A stretch of DNA of 64,000 bases, from positions 1-64,000 of the forward strand of contig JBCBMZ010000003.1 of NCBI GenBank assembly GCA_039822005.1, given 5' to 3'. The notes under the pieces were generated by a model. That model made no database searches, had not been told where the DNA came from, and saw nothing but the letters and a program-made list of their open reading frames with translations. Each line of letters starts with the position of its first letter. Position 1 is the first letter of the stretch. Below, one piece after another: positions 17,986 through 26,836 of this stretch. A program made the translations under genes and the position numbers. This DNA comes from JBCBDX01 sp039822005. Its GTDB lineage: Bacteria > Pseudomonadota > Alphaproteobacteria > Rhizobiales > Rhizobiaceae.

Positions 17986-19941
17986 TTGATTCTAACCGAC
18001 AATGAAACGAAGGTGGATCTCCTCAACAATGAGGCAATCGCCAAGACGATTATCAACCTGCTCGCGAAACGACCCGACGAGGCCGTAACGCTAGGCGTGC
18101 ATGGCGATTGGGGCGCGGGCAAATCGAGCGTATTGGAGATGATCGATGACGCATTGCGCGACAGCGAAGACGTCCTTTGTATCAAATTCAATGGCTGGCG
18201 TTTCCAAGGCTTTGAGGATGCGAAGATCGCGCTTATCGAAGGGATCGTTACTGAGCTGATCGAGCAGCGTTCATTGGCCACCGAAGCCGACGAAGCTGTT
18301 AAGAATATTTTCAAACGGATCGACTGGCTCAAGGTTGCACGACATGGCGGCGGCCTCGCGTTCACCGCCTTGTCCGGAATTCCAACACCCGACCAGATAC
18401 GCGCCGCCGTCGGGGGCGTAAAAGGCTTGCTCGACGATCCTAGTGAACTTGCAACCAAAGAAAACTATAACGCGGCGCTCGACGGTGTTCAGGGGCTTTT
18501 GAAGCCAGACGAATCGAAGCGTTTGCCTGAAGAGATCAGTGCGTTTCGGAGAGCCTTCGATGATCTGCTCGATAAAGCAGGTGTCAAACAACTTGTCGTT
18601 CTGATCGACGACCTTGATAGGTGTTTGCCGGATATCGCGATAGAGACGCTGGAAGCCATTCGGCTGTTTGTATTTACTGATCGTACCGCGTTCATTGTCG
18701 CGGCGGACGAGGCGATGATCGAATATTCCGTACGAAAGCATTTCCCGGAGTTACCCGATACGACGGGACCGCGAGATTATGCACGCAACTATCTCGAGAA
18801 GCTAATCCAGGTTCCCTTCCGCATTCCGGCTCTGGGTGAGACAGAGACCCGTATCTATGTGACGCTGCTGCTGATCGGGGCGGAGCTTGGCGAAGATCAC
18901 GAAGGATATGCAAATCTCATCGCGGTCGCACGCAAACAGCTAGAACGCCCATGGCAGGCCGGCGGACTCGACGCTGCGACGGTGAAAGAGACTTTAGGCG
19001 ACCTCGGGAACGGTGTCTCCAATGCTCTGACTCTGAGCGACCAGATTGGCCCCATTCTCGCGAGCGGCACGCAGGGCAATCCGAGGCAGATCAAGCGATT
19101 TCTGAACACTCTTCTGCTCCGGAACCAGACAGCGCAGGCGCGCGGGTTCGGCTCCGATGTGAGGCTGCCGGTGTTGGCGAAGCTGATGTTGGCCGAGCGG
19201 TTCATGTCGCGCTTGTTCGATCAGATCGCCAGCGCCGCCGCGAAGCATGAGGACGGCCGGTGTGAAGATCTAGCGCTCTTGGAGGCCGATGATGGCGCCG
19301 CGAAGAAATCGAAAAATTCAGCCAAGAAAGGACCGAAGATCTCGACACTAGATGGCGCGCGCAAGAATTCTGATCCGGACCCCGACAGCGCGATGCTCGC
19401 CGAATGGAGGGGCTCCGACGCTATCCGGTCCTGGGCGAAGCTCTCCCCAAAGATCGGAGAAGAAGATCTGCGCCCCTATCTGTTTGTAGCGAAGGATCGG
19501 AAGGATTACTTCGGTGCGGCATCGGTTCTCGGACGCTTGAGTGCCGTGGTCGAGAAGTTGATGGCCTCGAAACTGGCTGTCCAAGCGTATGAGGCGGAGC
19601 TTCGACAACTGGCTCCTGCCGAAGCCGGCCAAGTATTTGAAGAGTTGCGTGGGCGGATCATGGGCGGTGACTCTTTCGAGACAGAACCCGCAGGCGTGGC
19701 AGGGATGACGGTATTGGTTCGCGCGCATGATTTTCTGCAGGCGAATTTACTCGACATGCTGGAGAGCTTGCCCGCCGATCGTTGTGGACCTTGGGCTGCG
19801 ACTGGCTGGTCCGCAGTAATCAAAGACGGCGAGTTCGTCGCACGGCTCGATGGCTTGATGAGTGGTTGGGCCGATAGCGGTGGACCGGCCCTCAAAGCGG
19901 CCGCCAGCGCGGCGACGCGCACGGGTAAGAAAGGTCGCTGA
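17986..19941 (+). CDS. qatA: QatA: KAP-family P-loop ATPase of the QatABCD anti-phage system
   Basis: The protein has 651 residues. The TTG start is supported by AAAGGTG seven bases upstream; no ATG lies in frame nearby. KAP NTPase features are clear: Walker A GDWGAGKS (40-47), IKFNGWRFQGFED, and Walker B LVVLIDDLDRC (203-213), followed by RLFVFTDRTAFIVAADE and GNPRQIKRFLNTLLLR. The middle insert of KAP proteins is present (about 110-195), and the C-terminal third is charged and probably helical. In known Qat systems all four genes are needed for defence, and the ATPase is thought to drive or sense. Its stop overlaps the qatB start (TGATG). Confidence 0.9.
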   Translation: MILTDNETKVDLLNNEAIAKTIINLLAKRPDEAVTLGVHGDWGAGKSSVLEMIDDALRDSEDVLCIKFNGWRFQGFEDAKIALIEGIVTELIEQRSLATEADEAVKNIFKRIDWLKVARHGGGLAFTALSGIPTPDQIRAAVGGVKGLLDDPSELATKENYNAALDGVQGLLKPDESKRLPEEISAFRRAFDDLLDKAGVKQLVVLIDDLDRCLPDIAIETLEAIRLFVFTDRTAFIVAADEAMIEYSVRKHFPELPDTTGPRDYARNYLEKLIQVPFRIPALGETETRIYVTLLLIGAELGEDHEGYANLIAVARKQLERPWQAGGLDAATVKETLGDLGNGVSNALTLSDQIGPILASGTQGNPRQIKRFLNTLLLRNQTAQARGFGSDVRLPVLAKLMLAERFMSRLFDQIASAAAKHEDGRCEDLALLEADDGAAKKSKNSAKKGPKISTLDGARKNSDPDPDSAMLAEWRGSDAIRSWAKLSPKIGEEDLRPYLFVAKDRKDYFGAASVLGRLSAVVEKLMASKLAVQAYEAELRQLAPAEAGQVFEELRGRIMGGDSFETEPAGVAGMTVLVRAHDFLQANLLDMLESLPADRCGPWAATGWSAVIKDGEFVARLDGLMSGWADSGGPALKAAASAATRTGKKGR

Positions 19942-20855
19942 TGGGAACTTCCAACGCATTCGGAGGAGCATCGGGCGGAACGCCCCTGGTTCCCAGTTGG
20001 CTTGATGGTGATGGCGGGACCGATGGGAATGCATCCGACGGAGATAGCACGCCAGCCGATGGTGGTGACAGCAATGCGCCCGACGCCGCGCCTGAAGCAC
20101 CACCTGCTGCTCCTGCGGAACGACCGCCCATAGTCGCGCCGCCGACGGGCGATCGTTTTCGGTCGGCGCGCAGCAATTTTACGAGGTTCGCTGGATCGGG
20201 TGGGAGTGATCGCCGGAGCCTCGGGCGCGCGGTCTCACAATATGTCTCGCGATCTTCCGGGGGCGCGGGATCCGCGGCCAGACGGATGGGGTCATCTCGT
20301 AGCACAGCTTCGGGACTCGTCAGTTTCCTCGGCAATGCGAATGCGAACGGAGTCCGTGAGGCCCTTCGATCACTGAATTTGGAGAGTCTTGCGGGCCGAC
20401 CTGTGGAAGAGGTCTTCGCCGGCCTCGCTGATTACATCTGTCCTGATGGTGGGTCGGTGGATGAGGGCATCGCTCGCGATGCGTTCATCGAAACGATCGC
20501 CGATCTCGCGGATGCGGGTATCACGGACATCGACGGTCTGACCTCCGAACAGATTCAGACTGTCTTCGAACTCTATGCGTCGCACGCGATCGAAGCTCGA
20601 ATTTGTAACGATATCGGCACCAGGGTCGTGACGATGCCTTCGGATGCCCGAACGGTTGAACGGATCGAGGCCCAGTTGTCGGAATTTATCCAGCGCGGCG
20701 TGAGCGATGCGATGAATGCGTCTGGGGTCGATATCGGCAACTTATTGCAAGATCAGGTCTCGGGCTTCGTTGATAGCGTGTATGAGGCGGCCTTCGAGAT
20801 GCTGGAAGCGTTGGGTGTGAGTGAGGCGGAGTCATTAGGCGCCATTTGCTTGTAG
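19941..20855 (+). CDS. qatB: QatB: component of unknown biochemistry in QatABCD
   Basis: The 304-residue protein begins MGTSNAFGGASGGTPLVPSW, a glycine-rich start typical of QatB proteins, followed by a long low-complexity stretch rich in Asp, Pro and Ala (about residues 28-75) and then an alpha-helical C-terminal half. No enzymatic motif or membrane segment is visible. Identification depends on position between a KAP ATPase and a QueC-like protein. It overlaps qatA by one base and the qatC frame by ten, so all four genes should be translated from one message. Its exact role in defence is unknown. Confidence 0.85.
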   Translation: MGTSNAFGGASGGTPLVPSWLDGDGGTDGNASDGDSTPADGGDSNAPDAAPEAPPAAPAERPPIVAPPTGDRFRSARSNFTRFAGSGGSDRRSLGRAVSQYVSRSSGGAGSAARRMGSSRSTASGLVSFLGNANANGVREALRSLNLESLAGRPVEEVFAGLADYICPDGGSVDEGIARDAFIETIADLADAGITDIDGLTSEQIQTVFELYASHAIEARICNDIGTRVVTMPSDARTVERIEAQLSEFIQRGVSDAMNASGVDIGNLLQDQVSGFVDSVYEAAFEMLEALGVSEAESLGAICL

Positions 20856-22183
20856 GACGGTTCGGGCCGAAGGATGTGGTAAAAGTCCCGGCGGCGAGCG
20901 ACGAACAGATGTCCGAGCTCGACCTCTTGATTGGCGATCGCCTCGGACATGGCATCGGTTACGCACTCTCGGACATGGCCGATCTAAATCTCGCGCTAGG
21001 TGAGGTTGCGATTGACCTCATGGTACTCGCTGCGCACATCCATGCGGCCGATACACGGATCGCGCGTTCGACGGAGTCTCAGGACGGTTGGTCGCGAGAG
21101 ATTAGGTTGGTCGTGCCGGTCAGCGATCCGCGATTGTGGACTGATGCGTCGTCAATCGTGAAAAGGGCTCTCGATTTCCTAACGGGGGATCGTTGGCAGA
21201 TCGGGTTTAGGTCTCGACCGAAGAAGTTCGCGACTCTGTCGAAGCCGCGACCGAAACCGCTATTGCCGGTGCCTTTTGACGCAGTGAATCTGTTCTCCGG
21301 TGGCCTCGACAGCTTGATCGGCGCGATCGACAATTTGGAGAAAGGTGGATCGCCACTTTTGGTGAGTCATGCTGGCGAGGGTGCGGTCAGCAAGTCTCAA
21401 GAGCAGTGCTACGATGTCCTTAAGGAGGCCTATCCAGACTCGTCGTTCGATCGATTGCGAATTTGGATGGCGTTTGGGGATGGTCTGATCGATAGCGTGG
21501 AATCCGAAAGTACGACGCGAGGGCGGTCCTTCTTATTCTTTTCCCTCGGCGTCGCGGCCGGAGCCGGTCTCGGGAAGAGGTTCATCTTGCGGGTTCCTGA
21601 AAACGGTCTCATTGCACTGAACGTACCGCTGGACCCACTACGGTTAGGTGCATTGAGCACTCGGACGACGCATCCCTTCTATATGGCGCGCTGGAACGAA
21701 CTGTTGGACGCGCTCGGAATAGACGGCGAACTCGTCAATCCTTATTGGGATAAGACCAAGGGCGAGATGACTGCCGAGTGTGCAAATCCGGACGTGCTGC
21801 GAAATGCCGTGATTCATTCCCTGTCTTGTTCGTCGCCGGCCAAGGCTCGTTGGAAGGGTGAGCCACAAGGACATTGTGGATACTGCCTTCCCTGTCTGAT
21901 CCGGCGGGCGTCACTCGCAGGCAACGATCCAACAGACTACGGCCTCCCGGATCTCACGGCTTACACGTTGGATACACGCCAAGCCGAAGGCCAACAGGTC
22001 CGGTCCTTTCAGTTGGCAATTCGCCGATTGGCGAAGCGGCCCGAGCTCGCGAAAGTACTCATCCACAAGCCTGGGCCTTTGTCCGATCACCCTGACAGGA
22101 TCGATGCCTATGCGGAGGTTTATCGCAGAGGCCTGCAAGAAGTAGGAGCGATACTGACGGATGTTAGAACCGCACCGCTATGA
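20846..22183 (+). CDS. qatC: QatC: QueC-like protein of QatABCD
   Basis: The 445-residue frame has the PP-loop ATP-pyrophosphatase motif LFSGGLDS (149-156) and a C-terminal zinc-type cysteine cluster ending CGYCLPC, as in QueC, the 7-cyano-7-deazaguanine synthase. About 140 extra residues precede the PP-loop, which separates QatC from true QueC. By analogy it may install a nitrile-like or deazapurine modification on DNA or protein; that is inference. The start is uncertain: TTG at 20846 keeps RFGPKDVVKV, while GTG at 20876 or ATG at 20909 are later options. Its last bases overlap the ATG of qatD. Confidence 0.9.
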   Translation: MLVGRFGPKDVVKVPAASDEQMSELDLLIGDRLGHGIGYALSDMADLNLALGEVAIDLMVLAAHIHAADTRIARSTESQDGWSREIRLVVPVSDPRLWTDASSIVKRALDFLTGDRWQIGFRSRPKKFATLSKPRPKPLLPVPFDAVNLFSGGLDSLIGAIDNLEKGGSPLLVSHAGEGAVSKSQEQCYDVLKEAYPDSSFDRLRIWMAFGDGLIDSVESESTTRGRSFLFFSLGVAAGAGLGKRFILRVPENGLIALNVPLDPLRLGALSTRTTHPFYMARWNELLDALGIDGELVNPYWDKTKGEMTAECANPDVLRNAVIHSLSCSSPAKARWKGEPQGHCGYCLPCLIRRASLAGNDPTDYGLPDLTAYTLDTRQAEGQQVRSFQLAIRRLAKRPELAKVLIHKPGPLSDHPDRIDAYAEVYRRGLQEVGAILTDVRTAPL

Positions 22184-22938
22184 GTAGCGTTCATCAATCA
22201 ACGCAGCTGATCGATCTCCACTGCCACCTGGACCTCTACCCCGATCACGCTGCTGCCGTAGCGCAGCGCGAACGGGAGCGGGTCTTCTCGCTGACGGTGA
22301 CGACGACGCCGAAAGCCTTCCCTCGCAATAAGGAACTGGCTGATCGGACGAAGTATGTTAGGGCCGCGCTTGGCTTGCATCCGCAGCTTGTCGCCGAACG
22401 TGCTAAGGAATTGTCGATCTGGAAAGACTACCTTCCGTCCACACGATATGTTGGCGAAGTGGGTCTCGATGCTGGCCGGAGGTTTTATTCCTCTTTTGAT
22501 GAACAAAAAATGGTTTTCGGCGAGGTGCTCAGCGCGTGTGCCGAGGCTCGGGGCAAGATTCTCACCGTCCACAGCGTCCGCTGCGCGAAGGTTGTCCTCG
22601 ACATGATCGAAGCGAGACTGCCGCGAGGCATGGGGCGGGTCGTTCTACATTGGTTCACCGGTTCGGCGGCGGAAGCGCGTCGTGCCAGTGAGATGGGATG
22701 TTACTTTTCGCTAAACGCCGCGATGTTCGGGAATGAACGGTCCGCGAAGCTTGTGCGGTCGCTGCCAAGAGATCGCATACTGACGGAGACGGACGGTCCC
22801 TTTACAGATGACGCCGCAACAGCCGATGGGCCGGCCGATGTGAGGCCAGCGAGAGACGGATTGGCAAACCTGTATAACATGGAGCATGACGAGGTGGACG
22901 TATTGCTCAACAAAAACCTACGAACACTCCTCAGCTAA
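22180..22938 (+). CDS. qatD: QatD: TatD-family metal-dependent nuclease of QatABCD
   Basis: The 252-residue protein has the TatD signature at its start, LIDLHCHLDLY (H14, H16), the glutamate motif YVGEVGLDAGRRF, ILTVHSVR, VLHWFTGSAAEA and the terminal TETDGPF aspartate motif. These residues hold two metals in a TIM barrel; TatD enzymes are DNases. The gene starts within the qatC stop (ATGA). It completes the qatABCD order ATPase, unknown, QueC-like, TatD that defines this defence system. All visible catalytic residues are intact, so the system appears functional. Confidence 0.9.
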   Translation: MSSVHQSTQLIDLHCHLDLYPDHAAAVAQRERERVFSLTVTTTPKAFPRNKELADRTKYVRAALGLHPQLVAERAKELSIWKDYLPSTRYVGEVGLDAGRRFYSSFDEQKMVFGEVLSACAEARGKILTVHSVRCAKVVLDMIEARLPRGMGRVVLHWFTGSAAEARRASEMGCYFSLNAAMFGNERSAKLVRSLPRDRILTETDGPFTDDAATADGPADVRPARDGLANLYNMEHDEVDVLLNKNLRTLLS

Positions 22939-23631
22939 AAATAGTCTGTTCTGGGCAGCCTGCGCTTAAAAAATCGCCCGTCAAATGGCGACCTTCCTAG
23001 GTGGCTTCACCGACGCGAACGTCCGCTTTCGGTAATCTTGCGGCAAAGCTCGCTCTCGCGGCAAAAGTTCGCTTCCCGCCCTTATTGCGATTTTGGTCTT
23101 CTGGAAAAGTTGATTGTGAATGTCTCTGCTGTCCGCGCTTTCGCGCGCCGGGCTGTCGTAAACCGAGCCTGTAGTCTCGGCCATTCGGCTTCCATCCCTG
23201 ACTGGATAGCCGGTGCGGCTTTGCCGCTTGTTCTCTGTGTTCGCGCGTTGGGACGCGCTTGGAACCTTCTCACCAGCTTACATCAAAACCGGCGACGCCT
23301 TCGGCTGTGGGTCAACGACTTTTACCCGCAAGAATGTCTGACGGCTCCAAGTTGATCGCCGAGACATCCCAAGCGGTCCCCCACAAAAGTCATTGACCCA
23401 TCCCCGGTGTTTGATCGAACGGCCATAGGTGTCGGCCCGTCTATGACGCGCTGGCTTTTTTGTTATTTTGGGTTTGGCCGCTCGCCGCTGGGCAGAGGTT
23501 CATGCGCGGGGTAGAGTGAACTTCCGTCAGGAATTCACTCAGTCTGACAGGCGATGGAAGCAATCGCCGAGAAGACCGACACGGCTCTGACCTCGCGTTC
23601 GTTGAACCTTTGACAGAAAGCGAGTGTTTCC
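22939..23631. other. Long non-coding stretch between qatD and ardA
   Basis: No frame here looks like protein. It contains a hairpin at 23550-23568 (GGCGAT and ATCGCC arms, seven-base loop) shortly before ardA, and a GTCAG/CTGAC pair at 23526-23548. The end holds the leader of ardA. It may contain plasmid control sequence, but no iterons or origin were identified. Confidence 0.5.
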
Positions 23632-24138
23632 ATGCCGAAATTACATGCACAACCCTATGACATATCCGCAAGCGGCTTCTATTTCGATGATGCCGAGGAG
23701 TATGCCGCCAAGGCCAAGACCTGCCGAAACGATTTCGGCGGTGTGGTCGAGGAACTTGAAATCCAGTTTATCGATGGCGAGGATATCGATTGCCAACTCG
23801 CCAAGGCGTGGGGGCTGTATCAGTCCAGCTTTGCCGCATATCTGAACGCCGCCGAAGATTGGGACGAGCACGACAAGCGCGTCTTTATCGTTGCCGTCGG
23901 TGAGTGCGGTTATGCCTTCGATCCCGCCCATGATCATCCCGACGAATTCGATGTCGATCTCTACGAGGTCGACAGTCTGAAAGACGTTGCCGAGCAGTTT
24001 GTCGATGAAGGATTGTTCGGTGATATCCCTGAGCGCTTGCGCTTTTACATTGATCACGAAGCCATCGCCCGTGATCTGGCCTGTGATTACGCCATGATCG
24101 AAATCGCTGGCATCCGCTACGCCTATCGGTGCGGGTGA
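23632..24138 (+). CDS. ardA: ArdA-family antirestriction protein
   Basis: The 168-residue protein is strongly acidic and carries ArdA-like features: a start with FYFDDAEEYAAKAKTC, repeated acidic helices (EIQFIDGEDIDCQLAKAWG), and a second domain around LRFYIDHEAIARDLACDY. ArdA proteins mimic the shape and charge of DNA and inhibit type I restriction enzymes when a mobile element enters a new cell. It precedes a small unknown gene and a ParB-like gene, a common plasmid leading-region pattern. Its presence marks this segment as transferred DNA. Confidence 0.85.
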   Translation: MPKLHAQPYDISASGFYFDDAEEYAAKAKTCRNDFGGVVEELEIQFIDGEDIDCQLAKAWGLYQSSFAAYLNAAEDWDEHDKRVFIVAVGECGYAFDPAHDHPDEFDVDLYEVDSLKDVAEQFVDEGLFGDIPERLRFYIDHEAIARDLACDYAMIEIAGIRYAYRCG

Positions 24139-24142
24139 GGGC

Positions 24143-24376
24143 ATGGCGATGACACAGCAACCAACCCCGACACGAGAGAATCTGCAGTCTTTGCAAACAG
24201 AACAGACCGCCATCGGCGAGCAGTTTGTGGTGCAAGGCTATCAGCCCGTGACAACCAAAGAACGGCTTGAGCATCGCTCGACCCTGCCGATGCAACCCAA
24301 TCGGCCTTGCGTTCAAAAGCCCTGCGACATCGGGCTCTTTGATGAAGTGCGGCGCAACCAACTCGATCTGTTCTGA
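24143..24376 (+). CDS. Small hypothetical protein of the plasmid-like module
   Basis: The 77-residue frame starts five bases after ardA and ends 134 bases before the ParB-like gene. It is rich in Gln, Thr and Pro (TQQPTPTRENLQSLQTEQTA) and ends in GLFDEVRRNQLDLF. No domain is recognised and it is not a membrane protein. Support comes from position and orientation in a likely operon. Confidence 0.5.
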   Translation: MAMTQQPTPTRENLQSLQTEQTAIGEQFVVQGYQPVTTKERLEHRSTLPMQPNRPCVQKPCDIGLFDEVRRNQLDLF

Positions 24377-24509
24377 CGGTGATCTGACGGCCTGCTCGTC
24401 ATCGATCACCGAGCGCCTGACCTTTGAACTCGATTGTACGGCGGACGCTCTGTGATGCTGACGGCATCACCCACCCATTGAACCCAAAAACCCATGAAGG
24501 AGGAACATC

Positions 24510-26258
24510 ATGGAACTGAAACATATTGAACTGACCAACCTGAAACCCGCCAAGACGAATGTGCGCAAGAAGGGCGCAAAGGACATCGATGACCTAGTGC
24601 CAAGCATAAAATCGCTTGGCATCATCCAACCTTTGCTGGTGCGTCCGAACGGATCAGATACGACATTTGAAATCATTGCAGGTCAAAGGCGATTTCATGC
24701 GCTGTCCAAGATTGCGGAAACCGACACCATCGACCCCGTGCCCTGTCTGGTGATGGATGAAGGCGATGACGCGCAAGCGGTCGAAGCATCACTTGTAGAA
24801 AACATCGCCCGTTTGCCGATGGACGAGATCGACCAATACAAGGCGTTTGCCGCGTTGATCAAACAGGACAAGAGCGTTGATGACATTGCGGCGATGTTTG
24901 GTGTGACAGAGCGTTTGGTCAAACAGCGCTTGGCGATTGCCAATCTGATTACGCCGATCCTGAATGCCTATCGAAAGGGCGATATCCGCCCAGAGACATT
25001 GCGCACTCTCACCATGGCGACCAAGCAACAGCAGAAGGAGTGGTTTGCGCTTTCGCAATCCGATGAAGGCTATCCACCGACAGGCCGCGCCCTTAAAGTC
25101 TGGCTGTTTGGCGGTGCCGAGATTGCCACGGAAAATGCGCTGTTTGATTTGTCCGAGTACACGGGCAACATCGTCTCCGACCTGTTTGGCGAAAAATCCT
25201 ACTTTGACGATGTCGAACAATTCTGGTCGCTCCAGAACACCGCCATCGCGAAACTAAAATCAGACTATCTCGAAGCTGGATGGAAAGAAATTATCGTGCA
25301 GGAGATCGGCGAGCGCTGGTATTCTTGGGAGATGACCAAACGCGCCAAGTCGAAGGGCGGCAAAGTCTTTCTTGAAATCGGTCATGACGGATCAGTCACG
25401 ATCCATGAAGCCTATCTCACATCAGCCGAGGCAAAGAAGCTGCACAAGGCCGCGACAGAGGGTGAGGGGAAAGCTGCACCCAAGCACAAGCCGGAACTGT
25501 CCAAGCCTGCGCAGAACTATCTTGATCTGCACAGGCATAGCGCCGTGCGTACCGATTTGTTGAACCATCAGGGCTTGGCATTGCGTTTGTGTGTCGCCCA
25601 GATCGTTGCGGGGTCTGAATTGTGGAGGGTGAACGCCGACCCGCAAAAAGCATCGAAGCCGGAAATCGCAAAAAGTCTGGCAACCAACAAAGCCGAAGCC
25701 AAGTTTGAAGCCGAGCGCGAAGCCATCCGGCAATTGCTTGGCATCAAGAAAGTATTTGATGACGGGCCGGAAGACCATGAAACGATTGTACCCCGCACAA
25801 GTGATTGGTGCATTTTGCGGGACGGTCATGCGGTCTTGGCAAAACTGATCACGCTCGATGATTCAGAAGTCATGCGGATCATGAGTTTTGTTGTCGCCGA
25901 ATGCCTGCCGTGTGGGTCGACATGGGTCGAGGCGCTCGGCCAATCCATGCGCACAGACATGCGCAACTACTGGACGCCCGACCAGACCTTTCTTGATTTG
26001 GTTAAAGACAAGAACACGCTCAATCTTCTGGTCGATCAGGTAGCTGGCAAAGCCACCGCCGGTGCCCATGTGACATCGACTGGCAAAGTCCAGCGGAACA
26101 TTTTGGCGGCCTGCATCGAGGGCGAGCGCAAAGCTAAAGAGAATGCATGGGACTTGCCCTATATGCAGTTCCCCATGAAGGATTACACCGACCAGTTCGG
26201 CGTTGCTGTCATCGACAATTGGCTCGAAGTCAAAGACCGATACGAAACCGATGTATAA
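24510..26258 (+). CDS. ParB/Spo0J-like DNA-binding protein, long form
   Basis: The 582-residue protein has the ParB N-terminal domain: LKPAKTNVRKK, IKSLGIIQPLLVRP, the CTP-binding arginine patch GQRRFHAL, and ASLVENIARLPMDEIDQYKAF. A helix-turn-helix follows (SVDDIAAMFGVTERLVKQRL). The remaining 400 residues are an extra region seen in large plasmid ParB-like proteins, whose role is not known. AAGGAGGAA lies before the ATG. No parA is found in the window, so it may not be a segregation protein; related long forms act as regulators or nucleases. A clear terminator follows. Confidence 0.85.
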   Translation: MELKHIELTNLKPAKTNVRKKGAKDIDDLVPSIKSLGIIQPLLVRPNGSDTTFEIIAGQRRFHALSKIAETDTIDPVPCLVMDEGDDAQAVEASLVENIARLPMDEIDQYKAFAALIKQDKSVDDIAAMFGVTERLVKQRLAIANLITPILNAYRKGDIRPETLRTLTMATKQQQKEWFALSQSDEGYPPTGRALKVWLFGGAEIATENALFDLSEYTGNIVSDLFGEKSYFDDVEQFWSLQNTAIAKLKSDYLEAGWKEIIVQEIGERWYSWEMTKRAKSKGGKVFLEIGHDGSVTIHEAYLTSAEAKKLHKAATEGEGKAAPKHKPELSKPAQNYLDLHRHSAVRTDLLNHQGLALRLCVAQIVAGSELWRVNADPQKASKPEIAKSLATNKAEAKFEAEREAIRQLLGIKKVFDDGPEDHETIVPRTSDWCILRDGHAVLAKLITLDDSEVMRIMSFVVAECLPCGSTWVEALGQSMRTDMRNYWTPDQTFLDLVKDKNTLNLLVDQVAGKATAGAHVTSTGKVQRNILAACIEGERKAKENAWDLPYMQFPMKDYTDQFGVAVIDNWLEVKDRYETDV

Positions 26259-26268
26259 GATTTGAAGC

Positions 26269-26290
26269 GCCCGCGAGGAAAAACGCGGGC
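26269..26290 (+). terminator. Rho-independent terminator after the ParB-like gene
   Basis: GCCCGCG and CGCGGGC pair across an eight-base A-rich loop and are followed by TCTTT. It lies ten bases after the stop codon. A second hairpin (CGGTGC-CA-GCACCG) is at 26318-26331. Confidence 0.75.
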
Positions 26291-26440
26291 TCTTTACCCA
26301 AAAAATAAATTTGCCGACGGTGCCAGCACCGCCGGATGAGTGTTTCCAAACTCTTGAAAACCGTTGAGCAACGCTCGCTCAATTAAGAATGCACCACCAA
26401 CTGCAATCGGCCGTTAAGCCGTATCCGCTAGACTGACGGA

Positions 26441-26746
26441 ATGAGTTTGGGGCCAGGTAAATTCGTGATCATGATGCTTTTGGGCGCGTCCGCGGCCTCA
26501 GGCGCGGTTATCAGCCAATGGTCAGGGCCGGTGAATATAACGGAAGCCCAAAAACTCGTTCCCGCCCGCCTGAAAACCGTATGCAATATCAAGGGCAACA
26601 TCAGCATTGGTAGCGGCGACAAAATATTTCATGTGCCGGGCCAAGAACGCTACGCCGAGACAATCATCAACCACCGCTATGGCGAACGCTGGTTTTGCGG
26701 TGAAGCAGAAGCCTATGCCGCTGGATGGCGTAAGGCGGGGCGTTGA
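26441..26746 (+). CDS. Small secreted or membrane-anchored protein with a sunset-like domain
   Basis: The 101-residue protein has an N-terminal hydrophobic segment (FVIMMLLGASAASGAVI), then the pattern CNIKGNISIGSGDKIFHVPG, followed by YAETIINHRYGERWFC and EAYAAGWRKA. This short domain is also found at the C-terminus of thermonuclease/ExoI-like proteins and other small envelope proteins of alphaproteobacteria. Its function is unknown. It stands alone between the partition-like gene and the convergent relaxase gene. Confidence 0.65.
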   Translation: MSLGPGKFVIMMLLGASAASGAVISQWSGPVNITEAQKLVPARLKTVCNIKGNISIGSGDKIFHVPGQERYAETIINHRYGERWFCGEAEAYAAGWRKAGR

Positions 26747-26836
26747 CGGGCGGCGTGGCTGTTGCGTTTAACAGTTAACACAATTGAGTGACCCGCTGTC
26801 CGCCCAGCCATTTTTATTAAAGAAGCCACTTAACTC

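Noticed and set aside
22939..23631. CRISPR array or iteron-type origin
   Set aside because: No regularly spaced direct repeats were found; only isolated short hairpins.
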